NCBI GenBank assembly: GCA_021287075.1
Contig: JAJTBD010000001.1
Location: forward strand, 215,602 to 279,601
DNA from: Micrococcales bacterium
Lineage (GTDB): Bacteria; Actinomycetota; Actinomycetes; Actinomycetales; Dermatophilaceae
Length of the DNA: 64,000 nt
Reading direction: 5' to 3'
Made by a program: the position numbers and the translations under genes. Positions 20,731-31,613 of this stretch are shown one piece after another (the stretch's first letter is position 1; each line of letters begins with the position of its first letter). The notes below the pieces were generated by a model that was given only the letters and a program-made list of their open reading frames with translations, searched no databases and had not been told where the DNA came from.

Positions 20731-22059
20731 GTGACCCAGCTCGTCGGCGCCCTGCGGAGCGCTCTCGGCGTGGTCGGGTATGCCGCGCGCCTCCTTGCGC
20801 GGCACTGGCCCGGTCTCGTGCTCATCTATCTCCTCGGTGCGGCCGCCCACAACGGTCTGCTCTGGGCGGCGGTGGCGATCAGCTCGTGGAGCCCGTTCGT
20901 CGCCGGCCTCGTGCTGCCGCTGGTGCCCATCTCGACGCTGACCGCCCTGATCCTGGCGCTGCGCCACCTCTCGCCCTACCTGCCCGCGGTGCATCGCGGG
21001 ATGCTGGCCAGCGAGGACGGCACCGGGGTCGTGGGCTCCCCGACCCGGCGCCGTCTCGCGCTGCTGGCCTCGACGCTGATCCCCTTCCTGACCGTCTACA
21101 CCTCACAGGGCTACCTGAAGGAGGACGGCCAGGCCTTCGTCAACGCGGCGGTCACCGACGAGTTCAACTCGGGCTTCAGTTTCTGGAACCTCGACATCAA
21201 CACCGACCGCACGGTGATGGCGACGGGCTGGGCGTTCGCGGCCATCGTGCTGATCGCCTTCGCCCTGCGCACACTGCTCGACCGACTGGAGATGCCGAGC
21301 AAGGCGCCGGGCTGGGGGCTGCTCGCCGGATATCTGGAGGTCTTCTGGGTCTTCTTGCTGGCCAAGACCTTCAGCGGCTACCAGTACCAGATCTGGGCGT
21401 GGGTGCGCGAGCGCCGCTTCAGCCAGTGGTGCCTGGACACGTGGGCCTCGCTCGTCGAGCTGATGGGGCCGGTCGGCAAGCCGGTCGACCGGGCGGTCCA
21501 GTGGTTCTGGGGCGCGCTCGGCGAGGCCGACGCGATCGTCGTCATCCCCGTGGCGTGGCTGACGGTGGGCGCGGTCGTCTATGGCCAGCGGCTCGTGCGG
21601 CCGGAGCGGGAGCCGGTCGAGCGTCCATGGGCCCGGGCCGCGACCCGCGTCCCGGCACCTGTGCGCCGGGCCGGTGCGGAGGCGACCGAGTCGGTGCGCT
21701 CGCGCTTCTCCGCGCTGGTGGACGGCCTGCGGTTGCTCGCCGTCGCCGGGCTGGGTCCCATGCTGCTCTTCTGCCTGGTCTTCCTGCTGGCCCGCCAGGT
21801 GGAGTATGCCGCGCAGGAGCTCATGCGGCTGGCCGTCGGCCCGCGCGATGCCAACACCGCGCTGGCCTTCGCCCCGCACCGCAACATGGTCGCGCGAGGC
21901 TGCTACACCGTCGTGCTCGTGGCGCTGCTCGGCGCCGCCATTGACCGGATCCTCGGCGGGTCTCAGCCAGCGGGCGACAGCTCGAAGAAGGCCGCGTCCG
22001 GTGGCGTGAACCAGACGACCAGTCGCGCCGGCGACGCCGACGCGGGCATCGACACATAG
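20731..22059 (+). CDS. Polytopic membrane protein of unknown function
   Basis: 442 residues that I do not recognise. About eight hydrophobic segments are visible, starting near residues 30, 53, 110, 165, 195, 265, 328 and 380, with a basic loop (REPVERPWARAATRVPAPVRRA) near residue 295. The start is GTG, with TAGGAT 6 nt upstream (leaderless). The last 97 bp overlap the convergent coding region of the next gene; the extended C-terminus is Ser/Gly-rich. The proximity to three anchored extracytoplasmic proteins may be functional, but transcription is convergent. Confidence 0.75.
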   Translation: MTQLVGALRSALGVVGYAARLLARHWPGLVLIYLLGAAAHNGLLWAAVAISSWSPFVAGLVLPLVPISTLTALILALRHLSPYLPAVHRGMLASEDGTGVVGSPTRRRLALLASTLIPFLTVYTSQGYLKEDGQAFVNAAVTDEFNSGFSFWNLDINTDRTVMATGWAFAAIVLIAFALRTLLDRLEMPSKAPGWGLLAGYLEVFWVFLLAKTFSGYQYQIWAWVRERRFSQWCLDTWASLVELMGPVGKPVDRAVQWFWGALGEADAIVVIPVAWLTVGAVVYGQRLVRPEREPVERPWARAATRVPAPVRRAGAEATESVRSRFSALVDGLRLLAVAGLGPMLLFCLVFLLARQVEYAAQELMRLAVGPRDANTALAFAPHRNMVARGCYTVVLVALLGAAIDRILGGSQPAGDSSKKAASGGVNQTTSRAGDADAGIDT

Positions 22060-22619
22060 ACATAGCGGTCATAGGCCGGCGGGCGCCTGAGGTCCTCGGG
22101 CGCGGGCGTGGAGTCCTTGGTGACCGCGATGCCGGGTCCGGGCGACTCGATGCTGTCGCACAGGTCGAGGGTCGAGGTGCCGGTCTCGAACATCTGGAGG
22201 CCGGGGGAGTAGGGCCGGCCGGCCGCGTCGCGGATCTCGCCCTGACACCGGATATAGGCGGTCGGCTCGGCCTCGACGCGCAGGGTCAGCCGCCACAGCG
22301 ACTGCCCGGCGGGCACGGTCACGGCGCGCGGCTGCGCGCCCGGATGGTCGAGCACCTCCGAGGTGACCCGGCGGGTGTCGACCACCCGCAGCCGCACACG
22401 CGCGTCGTGCCAGCCCTGGGCGTCCTCGTAGTGGTTGGTCAGGGAGGCGCGGCCGTCGGCGACGACCTCGATCCGGTCGCGCGGCGCGGCATCCCACCAG
22501 TATGTCCCGACCCGCTGACTGCTCAGGCCGAGGGCCAGCATGAGCGCGAAGGGCAGGGCGACCAGGGTGCGGGCGTACTGCTGCCGGAAGCCCCGCCTCG
22601 GGGCCGTGCTGCTGCTCAT
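21963..22619 (-). CDS. Membrane-anchored extracytoplasmic protein (third gene of a novel-looking trio)
   Basis: 218 residues, unrecognised. An N-terminal basic stretch and one hydrophobic helix (about 18-34) lead into a beta-rich exported domain. It contains the phrase EIRDAAGRPYSPG, similar to ELRDTTGRAYPTS in the upstream neighbour, and two cysteines (IRCQGE, LDLCDS) that could form a disulphide. It therefore appears to be a diverged paralogue of the second gene. The ATG overlaps the TGA of the upstream gene (ATGA). The 3' end overlaps the convergent membrane protein gene by 97 bp. Confidence 0.75.
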   Translation of the reverse strand: MSSSTAPRRGFRQQYARTLVALPFALMLALGLSSQRVGTYWWDAAPRDRIEVVADGRASLTNHYEDAQGWHDARVRLRVVDTRRVTSEVLDHPGAQPRAVTVPAGQSLWRLTLRVEAEPTAYIRCQGEIRDAAGRPYSPGLQMFETGTSTLDLCDSIESPGPGIAVTKDSTPAPEDLRRPPAYDRYVYVSMPASASPARLVVWFTPPDAAFFELSPAG

Positions 22620-23233
22620 CGGGCGAGCCCGTCGGAGCGCGGCGTGTCCCGGCCGACCTTGACCGGGTCCTTGACGGCGCGCCAGCGGGTGACCTGCTCG
22701 GGGGTGATCCCCAGGTCGATCACGGCCGCGTCGTCGCCCCGCCCCTGCGCGTCACCCAGGGAGTCGCTGCCGGCGCGGGAGACCAGCAGGGTGGCGCCGG
22801 GCAGGTGGTCAGTGGCCACCTCGAGGTATGCCGTGCACTTGGTTGGGATGCCGGGATTGGTTGTGGCGCAGGAGATCCGAGAGCGGCGCGAGGTCGGATA
22901 GGCCCGCCCGGTGGTGTCCCGCAGCTCGGCATAGGACAGCGAGACGTTGTCCTCGCGCGGGACTGCCGTGAGGTCCACGACCACCCAGAGCGTGGGGGAG
23001 ACCAGCACGTTGTTGTCCGGGGGCACGATCTGCCGGGCGCCATCCACCCTGGTCGCCCGCACGGCGGCATACCGCAGCTGCGCGGTCTCGCCGACCGCCA
23101 CGTGCCGCTCCCAGGCACGGTAGGCGCGGTTGGTGTCGGGGAGCAGGTCGGTGATCACGCGGCCGGTGGACAGCGCCGCGACGACGAGGGCGGCGGTGCC
23201 CAGCTGGGCGGTGCGGGGGCGCCAGACGCTCAT
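22616..23233 (-). CDS. Membrane-anchored extracytoplasmic protein (second gene of the trio)
   Basis: 205 residues, unrecognised. An N-terminal helix (about residues 9-28) anchors an exported domain rich in predicted beta strands, with ELRDTTGRAYPTS and a close cysteine pair (SCATTNPGIPTKC). The phrasing is reminiscent of small Ig-like DUF4352 domains, but this is a weak impression. It is coupled by ATGA overlaps on both sides. The tail is polar (KDPVKVGRDTPRSDGLAR). Confidence 0.75.
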   Translation of the reverse strand: MSVWRPRTAQLGTAALVVAALSTGRVITDLLPDTNRAYRAWERHVAVGETAQLRYAAVRATRVDGARQIVPPDNNVLVSPTLWVVVDLTAVPREDNVSLSYAELRDTTGRAYPTSRRSRISCATTNPGIPTKCTAYLEVATDHLPGATLLVSRAGSDSLGDAQGRGDDAAVIDLGITPEQVTRWRAVKDPVKVGRDTPRSDGLAR

Positions 23234-23895
23234 GCCGGGCCCAGCTCGGAGAGGGGGAGGCGACCACGCGCGACAACGACCGGGTCGCGCCAGCTCAGCT
23301 GCTGGGTGATGGAGTCGGGCCGGTGGGTCAGGTCCCGGACCTGCACCGTGAGCTCCTGGGGGAGCGGCGCGCCGGGCTGCTGCTCCCAGACCATGGCCAG
23401 CTGGTAGGGGATGCCGGGGGCAAGCCAGTCGACGGGGCCGCCGTCGAGCACGTTGATGACATAGGGCGCAGGCTCCTCCTGGGCGGGGCGCTCCGTGTGG
23501 GTGCCGCTCACGAGCCCCGGCGCGTCCTCGAGCCGGACGCTCTCCTTGAGGACCTGGGGCTCCAGCGGCTCGTCGCCGACGACCTTGGCGTCGACGGCCA
23601 GGAGCAGATAGCGGCCGGGCGTCTTGCCGATGCCCGGCACGGCCAGATCGGTGCCGTGCTTGGCCTTTGCCACCGTCAGCACGAGTGGCCCGGTGGTGAC
23701 CGGCTGCTCGGCGACGACGGCCTTGGGCGGGTCGGCCGGGGCCTGCTCCAGGCCCCCGAACAGGCCCGAGACCAGCAGCGCCGCGAGGAAGGCGATGACA
23801 CCGAGCTGGCGGATGCTGCGCGTCCCCAGCCACGACCGGCCGCGCCCCGTGAGGGCACGGAGGGGCGCGCTGTCCCGCCCCGGCGTCGTCTCCAC
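23230..23895 (-). CDS. Membrane-anchored extracytoplasmic protein (first gene of the trio)
   Basis: 221 residues, unrecognised. A 28-residue cytoplasmic head is followed by one transmembrane helix (RQLGVIAFLAALLVSGLFGG) and a beta-rich domain without cysteines (GRYLLLAVDAKVVGDEPL). It ends with WRDPVVVARGRLPLSELGPA; a Trp-X-Asp/Ala-Val-Lys/Val phrase also ends the second protein. It leads the operon: TAGGAT lies 7 nt before the GTG start (leaderless). Confidence 0.75.
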   Translation of the reverse strand: METTPGRDSAPLRALTGRGRSWLGTRSIRQLGVIAFLAALLVSGLFGGLEQAPADPPKAVVAEQPVTTGPLVLTVAKAKHGTDLAVPGIGKTPGRYLLLAVDAKVVGDEPLEPQVLKESVRLEDAPGLVSGTHTERPAQEEPAPYVINVLDGGPVDWLAPGIPYQLAMVWEQQPGAPLPQELTVQVRDLTHRPDSITQQLSWRDPVVVARGRLPLSELGPA

Positions 23896-23952
23896 GGTCG
23901 AGATCCTAGACCGAGAGGGAGTGCTGTCGGGGGAGTCTGAGGGCAGGGGCGG

Positions 23953-24615
23953 TCAGGGGCTGTCGACGGGCTCGTCGTCCTCGGCGTCGGGCAGGAGCGG
24001 CGTGCGGTTCCAGGTGTGGATGGCCGGCCAGCTGCGGTAGTACTCCAGCACGCTCACCGAGCCCGCGTCGAGCTGGAGGCTGGCCCCGAAGCGCGGTGCC
24101 TGCTGGAGGAAGACGGCTGCCAGCACCCGGAGGCAGTGCCCGTGCCCGACGAGGGCGACATCGCCGGTGCGCAGGGCCGGCAGCACGCGCGCGACCACTC
24201 GGCTCGCACGCGCAGCGACCTCCTCGACCGTCTCGCCCGGGGAGTCGTCACCGGCGGGCACGCCGTTGGTGAAGACATTCCAGTCGTAACCGAGCTCGGC
24301 GCGGATCTCGTCGGTGGTGCGGCCCTCATAGCCGCCGTAGTCCCACTCGAGCAGGTCGCGGTCGATCTCCGGGTGCAGGCCCGCCAGCCGGGCGGTCTCG
24401 CGGGCGCGCTGAAGCGGGGAGGAGAGCACCAGGGACCAGTCGTAGTGCCGGATCAGATGACCGGAGTGGCGCGCGAGCGCCTCGCCCCGGCGCGTGAGCG
24501 GGATGTCGGTCTGGCCCGTGTGCCGTCCCGTGCGCGACCACTCGGTCTCGCCGTGCCGGAGGAGGACGAGCTTGCCGGCTGACGGCGGTGCGGGCTGCTG
24601 GATCGACTCGGTCAC
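23953..24615 (-). CDS. Histidine phosphatase (phosphoglycerate mutase-like) family protein
   Basis: 220 residues. The catalytic phosphohistidine motif is LLRHGETEW (residues 18-26). The second histidine is in ALVGHGHCLRVLA, and the catalytic acid region is LLEWDYGGYEG. The substrate is unknown; many actinobacterial homologues are annotated acid phosphatases. The start GTG at 24615 is preferred to distant upstream starts because TATCGT lies 6 nt before it (leaderless). It is divergent from the DUF1697 gene, 34 bp away. Confidence 0.88.
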   Translation of the reverse strand: MTESIQQPAPPSAGKLVLLRHGETEWSRTGRHTGQTDIPLTRRGEALARHSGHLIRHYDWSLVLSSPLQRARETARLAGLHPEIDRDLLEWDYGGYEGRTTDEIRAELGYDWNVFTNGVPAGDDSPGETVEEVAARASRVVARVLPALRTGDVALVGHGHCLRVLAAVFLQQAPRFGASLQLDAGSVSVLEYYRSWPAIHTWNRTPLLPDAEDDEPVDSP

Positions 24616-24649
24616 CCGCCCACGATAGGTGGGCAATAGGCTCCGTGGC

Positions 24650-25189
24650 ATGCCACGGCACATCGCCTTCCTGCGGGCCGTCAATGTCGCGCCCAGATCT
24701 GTGCGCATGGAGCTCGTGCGCGCCGCCCTGACCGACGCCGGCTTCGACGAGGTCGCCACGCACATCCAGAGCGGCAATGTCGCGGTGACGACACCGCTTC
24801 GCAGTCGCGCCAAGGTCGAGGCGGCAGTCGCCGAGTGCCTCTCTGCCGCAGCAAAATTCGGCATCCAGGTGATGGTGCGCAGCCCGCGGGAGGTGACCGA
24901 CCTCCTGGCGCAGGTGGACGGCATGCCGGATCTGGTGCCCGGCGGTGGCCGGCGCTATGTGCTCTTTGCGCGGGAGCCGATCGCGCCCGACGTCGCCGAG
25001 CGGCTCCACGCCTGGGAGCCCGAGCGTGAGGCCGCCAGGGTCCTCGGCCGGGATGTGCTGGTCGAGCTCGGCGTGGACTTCCACAAGGCTCGACTGACTG
25101 CGGCCAGGTTGGAGAGGATGTCCGGGCCCGCCACCGCGCGCGACCTCAAGGTCGTGCGTGCCATCGAGGAGAAATGGGGATCACAATGA
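24650..25189 (+). CDS. DUF1697 family protein
   Basis: 179 residues. Typical opening PRHIAFLRAVNVAPRSVRME followed by THIQSGNVAV and KFGIQVMVRSPRE, the DUF1697 pattern of a duplicated alpha/beta fold. Function is unknown. TAGGCT (24637-24642) lies 7 nt before the ATG, a leaderless arrangement mirrored by the divergent phosphatase gene. The end overlaps the start of the OsmC gene (ATGA). Confidence 0.85.
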   Translation: MPRHIAFLRAVNVAPRSVRMELVRAALTDAGFDEVATHIQSGNVAVTTPLRSRAKVEAAVAECLSAAAKFGIQVMVRSPREVTDLLAQVDGMPDLVPGGGRRYVLFAREPIAPDVAERLHAWEPEREAARVLGRDVLVELGVDFHKARLTAARLERMSGPATARDLKVVRAIEEKWGSQ

Positions 25190-25650
25190 GCTCGACCGGT
25201 CTGCGCTCGGTCACGCTGCGCCGCACCGAGGCCGGCTCGTATGCCGCGACCAACGCCCGCGGGGGAGTGCTCGACTTCGGCTCCGGCCAGGACGAGCGCT
25301 TCACGCCGGTGGAGCTGCTGCTGGCGGCCATCGCCGGGTGCAGCTCGGTGGATGTCGATGCCGCCACCTCCCGGCACGCCGAGCCCGACACATTCGAGGT
25401 GACCGCCTCCGGTGAGAAGCTCAACGACGACCAGGGGGCCCACATGGGGCCCATCAGCGTCGAGTTCACCATCACCTTCCCCGACGGCGAGGGGGCCGAG
25501 AAGGCCCGCGCGATCGTGCCCCGCGCGATCAGGCTCTCCCACGAGAAGCTGTGCACGGTCTCGCGCACGGTCCTGCTCGGTGCTGACGTGCAGATGCGCG
25601 TGACGCCGGGGCCGGCCCAGGACCCGGCTCCCGACGCCACGCAGGCCTGA
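25186..25650 (+). CDS. OsmC family protein
   Basis: 154 residues. OsmC/Ohr-fold protein with PVELLLAAIAGCSSVDV and the second redox cysteine in HEKLCTVSRT, the pair that reduces organic hydroperoxides in this family. It is translationally coupled to the DUF1697 gene. The closer subgroup (OsmC, Ohr or YhfA) is not settled. It ends 12 bp from the convergent hppA stop without an obvious hairpin. Confidence 0.87.
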   Translation: MSSTGLRSVTLRRTEAGSYAATNARGGVLDFGSGQDERFTPVELLLAAIAGCSSVDVDAATSRHAEPDTFEVTASGEKLNDDQGAHMGPISVEFTITFPDGEGAEKARAIVPRAIRLSHEKLCTVSRTVLLGADVQMRVTPGPAQDPAPDATQA

Positions 25651-25662
25651 CGGGCTCCTCGC

Positions 25663-28128
<2,466 letters not shown>

Positions 28129-28373
28129 GGTCGGTCCTGGGTCTGAGCCTGCGGGGTGTCGGTTCTGACCCCGTTTCTCACGCTACGCCCCTCCTTGCGA
28201 CTCCCCGTCGGCACTGCACACCCGTTCACCTGAGGTTCTCCCTCCCGAAAACTGCTGTGCAGCAACGGATCTGGGGCGGCTCGCTGGCGGGGCCCCGATG
28301 CACCCGGTGGCGGGGGCGCGCAAATGTGACCAACGAGACGCACCCTGCCCGCTGGGTGGCCTACGATCCGGGG

Positions 28374-28997
28374 ATGGCGCGCTATCTCGACCTCCACCCC
28401 GTGGACCCGCAGCCCCGGCTGATCGCACAGACCGTGGCGCTGCTCGAGGAGGGCGGCCTGATCGCCTATCCCACCGACTCCGGATATGCCCTGGGGGCCC
28501 GGCTGGGCAGCCAGGAGGCCAAGGACCGCATCGCGCGCATCCGGCACCTCGACGACCGCCATCACTACACGCTTGTATGCCGCGACTTCGCCCAGCTCGG
28601 CCAGTTCGTCCACCTCGACAACAGCGTCTTCCGCGCGGTCAAGGCGGCCACCCCTGGCCCCTACACCTTCATCCTCCCGGCGACCAAGGAGGTGCCCCGC
28701 CGGCTGCTGCACCCCAGGAAGAAGACGGTGGGGGTGCGCATCCCGGACAGCCGGCTCGTCCAGGCGCTGCTCGCCGAGGTGGGGGAGCCGCTGCTCACCA
28801 GCACCCTCATCCTGCCGGGGCAGACGGAGCCGATGACCGACGGCTGGCAGGTCAAGGAGGAGCTCGACCACGTTGTGGACGCCGTGCTCGAAACGGGGGA
28901 GTGCGGCAGCGAGCCGACCACGGTCGTGGACTTCAGCGACGGCGGCGCCGAGGTGCTCCGGGTCGGGGCCGGCGACCCCGCGCGGTTCACCGACTGA
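28374..28997 (+). CDS. YrdC/Sua5 domain protein, YciO-like
   Basis: 207 residues with the YrdC fold: IAYPTDSGYALGARLG, KKTVGVRIPDS and PLLTSTLILPG. YciO-type proteins are short relatives of the threonylcarbamoyl-AMP synthase Sua5/TsaC. Whether this one makes the tRNA precursor is unproven. TACGAT lies 6 nt before the ATG (leaderless). The 245-bp gap to the divergent hppA holds both promoters; I saw no strong motif in it apart from GGGGTCAGAACCGACACCCC before hppA. Confidence 0.85.
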   Translation: MARYLDLHPVDPQPRLIAQTVALLEEGGLIAYPTDSGYALGARLGSQEAKDRIARIRHLDDRHHYTLVCRDFAQLGQFVHLDNSVFRAVKAATPGPYTFILPATKEVPRRLLHPRKKTVGVRIPDSRLVQALLAEVGEPLLTSTLILPGQTEPMTDGWQVKEELDHVVDAVLETGECGSEPTTVVDFSDGGAEVLRVGAGDPARFTD

Positions 28998-29082
28998 GCG
29001 GCATACCCCTTGGGGCATAACCGTTTTGGAACCGTGATCCGGGACGGCATGCCCAACAGGACATGAGACCCGGCCCGACATA

Positions 29083-29118
29083 GGGTGCCCGAGGCCGCTC
29101 ACCGGGAGCGGCGCACCC
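29083..29118 (+). promoter_or_regulatory. Leader hairpin before the dicarboxylate symporter gene
   Basis: GGGTGC and GCACCC enclose GCCGCTC-ACCGG-GAGCGGC, with a 5-nt bulge on the left side. It ends about 6 nt before GGGAGA, the ribosome binding site of the symporter gene, so it could influence translation. Confidence 0.4.
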
Positions 29119-29136
29119 AACGACGGGAGACCCCCT

Positions 29137-30576
29137 GTGATCGCTGAGACCATGCCGACCATCCCGGAGCCGCGGGAGCGGCCACGCGACCGCTCCCACT
29201 GGCTCTACATCGCCGTCATCGTGGCGGTGGTGGCGGGCATCGTCCTCGGCCTCGTGGCGCCGGAGCAGGCCAAGGAGCTCAAGCCGATCGGCACGATGTT
29301 CGTGTCGCTGATCAAGATGATGATCAGCCCGGTCATCTTCTGCACGATCGTCCTCGGCATCGGCTCGGTGCGCGCCGCGGCGACGGTCGGCAAGGCCGGC
29401 GGCATGGCCCTGGCCTACTTCCTCACGATGTCGACCTTCGCCCTGGCGATCGGCCTCGTCGTCGGCAACCTCGTCAAGGCGGGCGAGGGCCTGAAGATCA
29501 CCGCAGGCTCGGGTGACAAGTACGCCGAGCAGGCCGAGGGCAGCGGTCACGGCCTCGTCGACTTCATCTCCGGCATCATTCCCGAGACCCTCTTCTCCTC
29601 GCTGGTCTCCGGGTCTGTCCTCCAGACCCTCTTCGTCGCTCTCCTCGTGGGCTTCGCCGTGCAGCGGATGGGCCGCTAGGGCGAGCCGATCCTGCGCGGC
29701 ATCGCCCACCTCCAGAAGCTGGTCTTCCGCATCCTGACCATGATCCTGTGGCTGGCCCCCATCGGTGCCTTCGGCGCGATGGCGGGCGTGGTCGGCGAGT
29801 CGGGCAAGGCGGCCGTCGGCGAGATGCTCAAGCTGATGTTCGGCTTCTATGTGACCTGTGCGCTGTTCATCTTCGTCGTCCTCGGCGCGGTCCTGTGGCT
29901 CGTGGCCAGGATCAACATCGTCAGCCTGCTGAAGTACCTCGCGCGCGAGTTCCTGCTCATCGTGGCCACCTCATCCTCGGAGTCGGCCCTGCCCAACCTG
30001 ATGGCCAAGATGCAGCACGCCGGTGTGGACCGCTCCACGGTCGGTGTCGTTGTCCCGACGGGCTACTCCTTCAACCTCGACGGCACCGCGATCTATCTGA
30101 CGATGGCCTCGATCTTCATCGCCGACGCGATGGGCAAGCCGATGTCGATGGGCGAGCAGATCGGCCTGCTCGTCTTCATGATCATCGCCTCCAAGGGCGC
30201 CGCCGGCGTCACCGGCGCCGGGCTGGCCACTCTCGCCGGTGGCCTCCAGGCCCACCGCCCCGAGCTGCTCGACGGCGTCGGCGTCATCGTCGGCATCGAC
30301 CGCTTCATGTCCGAGGCCCGCGCGCTGACCAACTTCGCGGGCAACGCCGTCGCGACGTTGGTGATCGGCACCTGGACGGGGACGCTCGACCGCGACCGGG
30401 CACGCCTCGTCCTCGCCGGCGGCGACCCCTTCGACTACTCCACGATGGACGACGACACCGACGTGCACATCGGCCAGCCGCCGCACCCGGTCAACCCCGC
30501 CGACCGTCTCCAGCCGACACCGCAGGTCGACCTGTCGCAGTATGCCGCGGACGGCTCGCGGCGCACGGACGACTGA
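29137..30576 (+). pseudogene. Dicarboxylate/amino acid:cation symporter (DctA/GltP type) interrupted by an in-frame TAG
   Basis: The reading frame encodes a complete 479-codon symporter of the DAACS family, with MISPVIFCTIVLGI, PTGYSFNLDGTAIY and SKGAAGVTGAG in the right places. Codon 181 is TAG (29677-29679) in the context GRMGR-stop-GEPILRG, where the family expects a charged residue; AAG to TAG needs one change. No frame shift or other damage is visible downstream, and the second half retains normal codon use. It is therefore a very recent nonsense mutation, a readthrough site or a sequencing error. The start is GTG with GGGAGA upstream. Confidence 0.85.
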
Positions 30577-30615
30577 CCGGTCAGGCAGCCTGCCCGGGTG
30601 CCCGGCGAGGAGCTC

Positions 30616-31497
30616 TCAGGACTCCTTGCGCCGGGTGCCCGGCAGGATGCCGGCGTCGATGACCGCCTTGCTGTAGGGCCGCAGGGACTGGAGCAGGGCC
30701 GTGGGGTCCTCGTCGCTGCGCACCCACACGGACGCGGCCGCCGCATCGGTGCGGGCCTCGATGTCGTCATAGACCCTGGCCCCGGTCGCGGTCAGCCGCT
30801 CGCCGGCCTCGTCGACCAGCCCGCGCCCGGCGAGCGATCGCACTGCGGCAGACCACTTCTCGTCATCCCACCCGCGGGTCGCGCGCACTGTCTTGACGCC
30901 CATCCGGCTGCTCTTGACGCTCGCGTCGGGATGCTGGGCCTCGTGCAGGACGAGGGCCTCCACGCGGTCGAGCCCGGAGGCCACCAGGGCCGCGATGTGG
31001 CCGTCCCCGCGCCACTCGCGGGCGATCGTCGTGCCGTGCCAGAGCGACAGGACGGGGTCCTGCGGCCACGGCTCGGTGAGCCAGGCGGCCGCCAGCGCGC
31101 GCCCCTCCACGGGCGCCGCGGCATACACCGTCTTGAGCCGGTCTGCCGCGTCGGCGAGCTCGGGGGAGTCGGCCATCGGCCCCAGGGCCGCGCGCAGCGT
31201 GTCGCCCACGATGCCGGCGCGCAGCTCGCCCAGCCGGTCCAGCCCGAAGTCGAGGGCCTCGGTCCAGGCGGGGGCGACCTTGGCGCCGTTCCAGTTGAAG
31301 AAGGTCGCCGTCACGACCTCGGCCGGGACCGGCCCCAGCGGGGCGCCCCGCATGCCGAAGTAGCCGGCCCGCCAGGAGAGCCCCGCCTCCCTGACCCGCT
31401 CGGCGACGAGTGGGCTGAAGTAGGTGACGAGGTGGAGGGGCTCGAGGGACTGGTATGCCGCGCGGGCGGCTGCCGCGCCCTGGTCCGGTGTGGTCAT
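30616..31497 (-). CDS. SCO6745-like actinobacterial protein
   Basis: 293 residues. I recognise the actinobacterial SCO6745-type family (LEPLHLVTYFSP, GYFGMRGAPLGPVPAEVV, TFFNWN), which ends in a helical winged-helix-like region. Function is unknown. The start is ATG with TAGGGT 6 nt upstream (leaderless). It is convergent with the symporter gene and divergent from the MFS gene. Confidence 0.75.
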   Translation of the reverse strand: MTTPDQGAAAARAAYQSLEPLHLVTYFSPLVAERVREAGLSWRAGYFGMRGAPLGPVPAEVVTATFFNWNGAKVAPAWTEALDFGLDRLGELRAGIVGDTLRAALGPMADSPELADAADRLKTVYAAAPVEGRALAAAWLTEPWPQDPVLSLWHGTTIAREWRGDGHIAALVASGLDRVEALVLHEAQHPDASVKSSRMGVKTVRATRGWDDEKWSAAVRSLAGRGLVDEAGERLTATGARVYDDIEARTDAAAASVWVRSDEDPTALLQSLRPYSKAVIDAGILPGTRRKES

Positions 31498-31574
31498 GGG
31501 TTCACCCTAGGGGGCGCCGCCGAGTCCGGCGGGACCTTGCGCGAAGTCGCACGTCATGGCACCCTCTCTCCATC

Positions 31575-31594
31575 ATGCGAACGAATGTTCGCAT
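31575..31594. promoter_or_regulatory. Perfect inverted repeat before the MFS gene, candidate operator
   Basis: ATGCGAAC, GAAT, GTTCGCAT form an 8-bp perfect inverted repeat 19 bp upstream of the MFS start codon. Aromatic-acid transporters of this type are often under IclR- or MarR-type local regulators, but no regulator gene lies beside it. The role is inferred from position and symmetry only. Confidence 0.5.
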
Positions 31595-31613
31595 ATTGAA
31601 CAGTGAGGTTCAC

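Noticed and set aside
22616..23833. 405-residue version of the second trio gene
   Set aside because: The upstream part is an Arg/Pro-rich frame overlapping the first trio gene. The ATG at 23233 with ATGA coupling is better.
30595..30643. Direct repeat CCGGGTGCCCGGC after the symporter gene
   Set aside because: It occurs twice within 40 bp of low-complexity GC-rich sequence, partly inside the SCO6745-like gene. No further structure was found.
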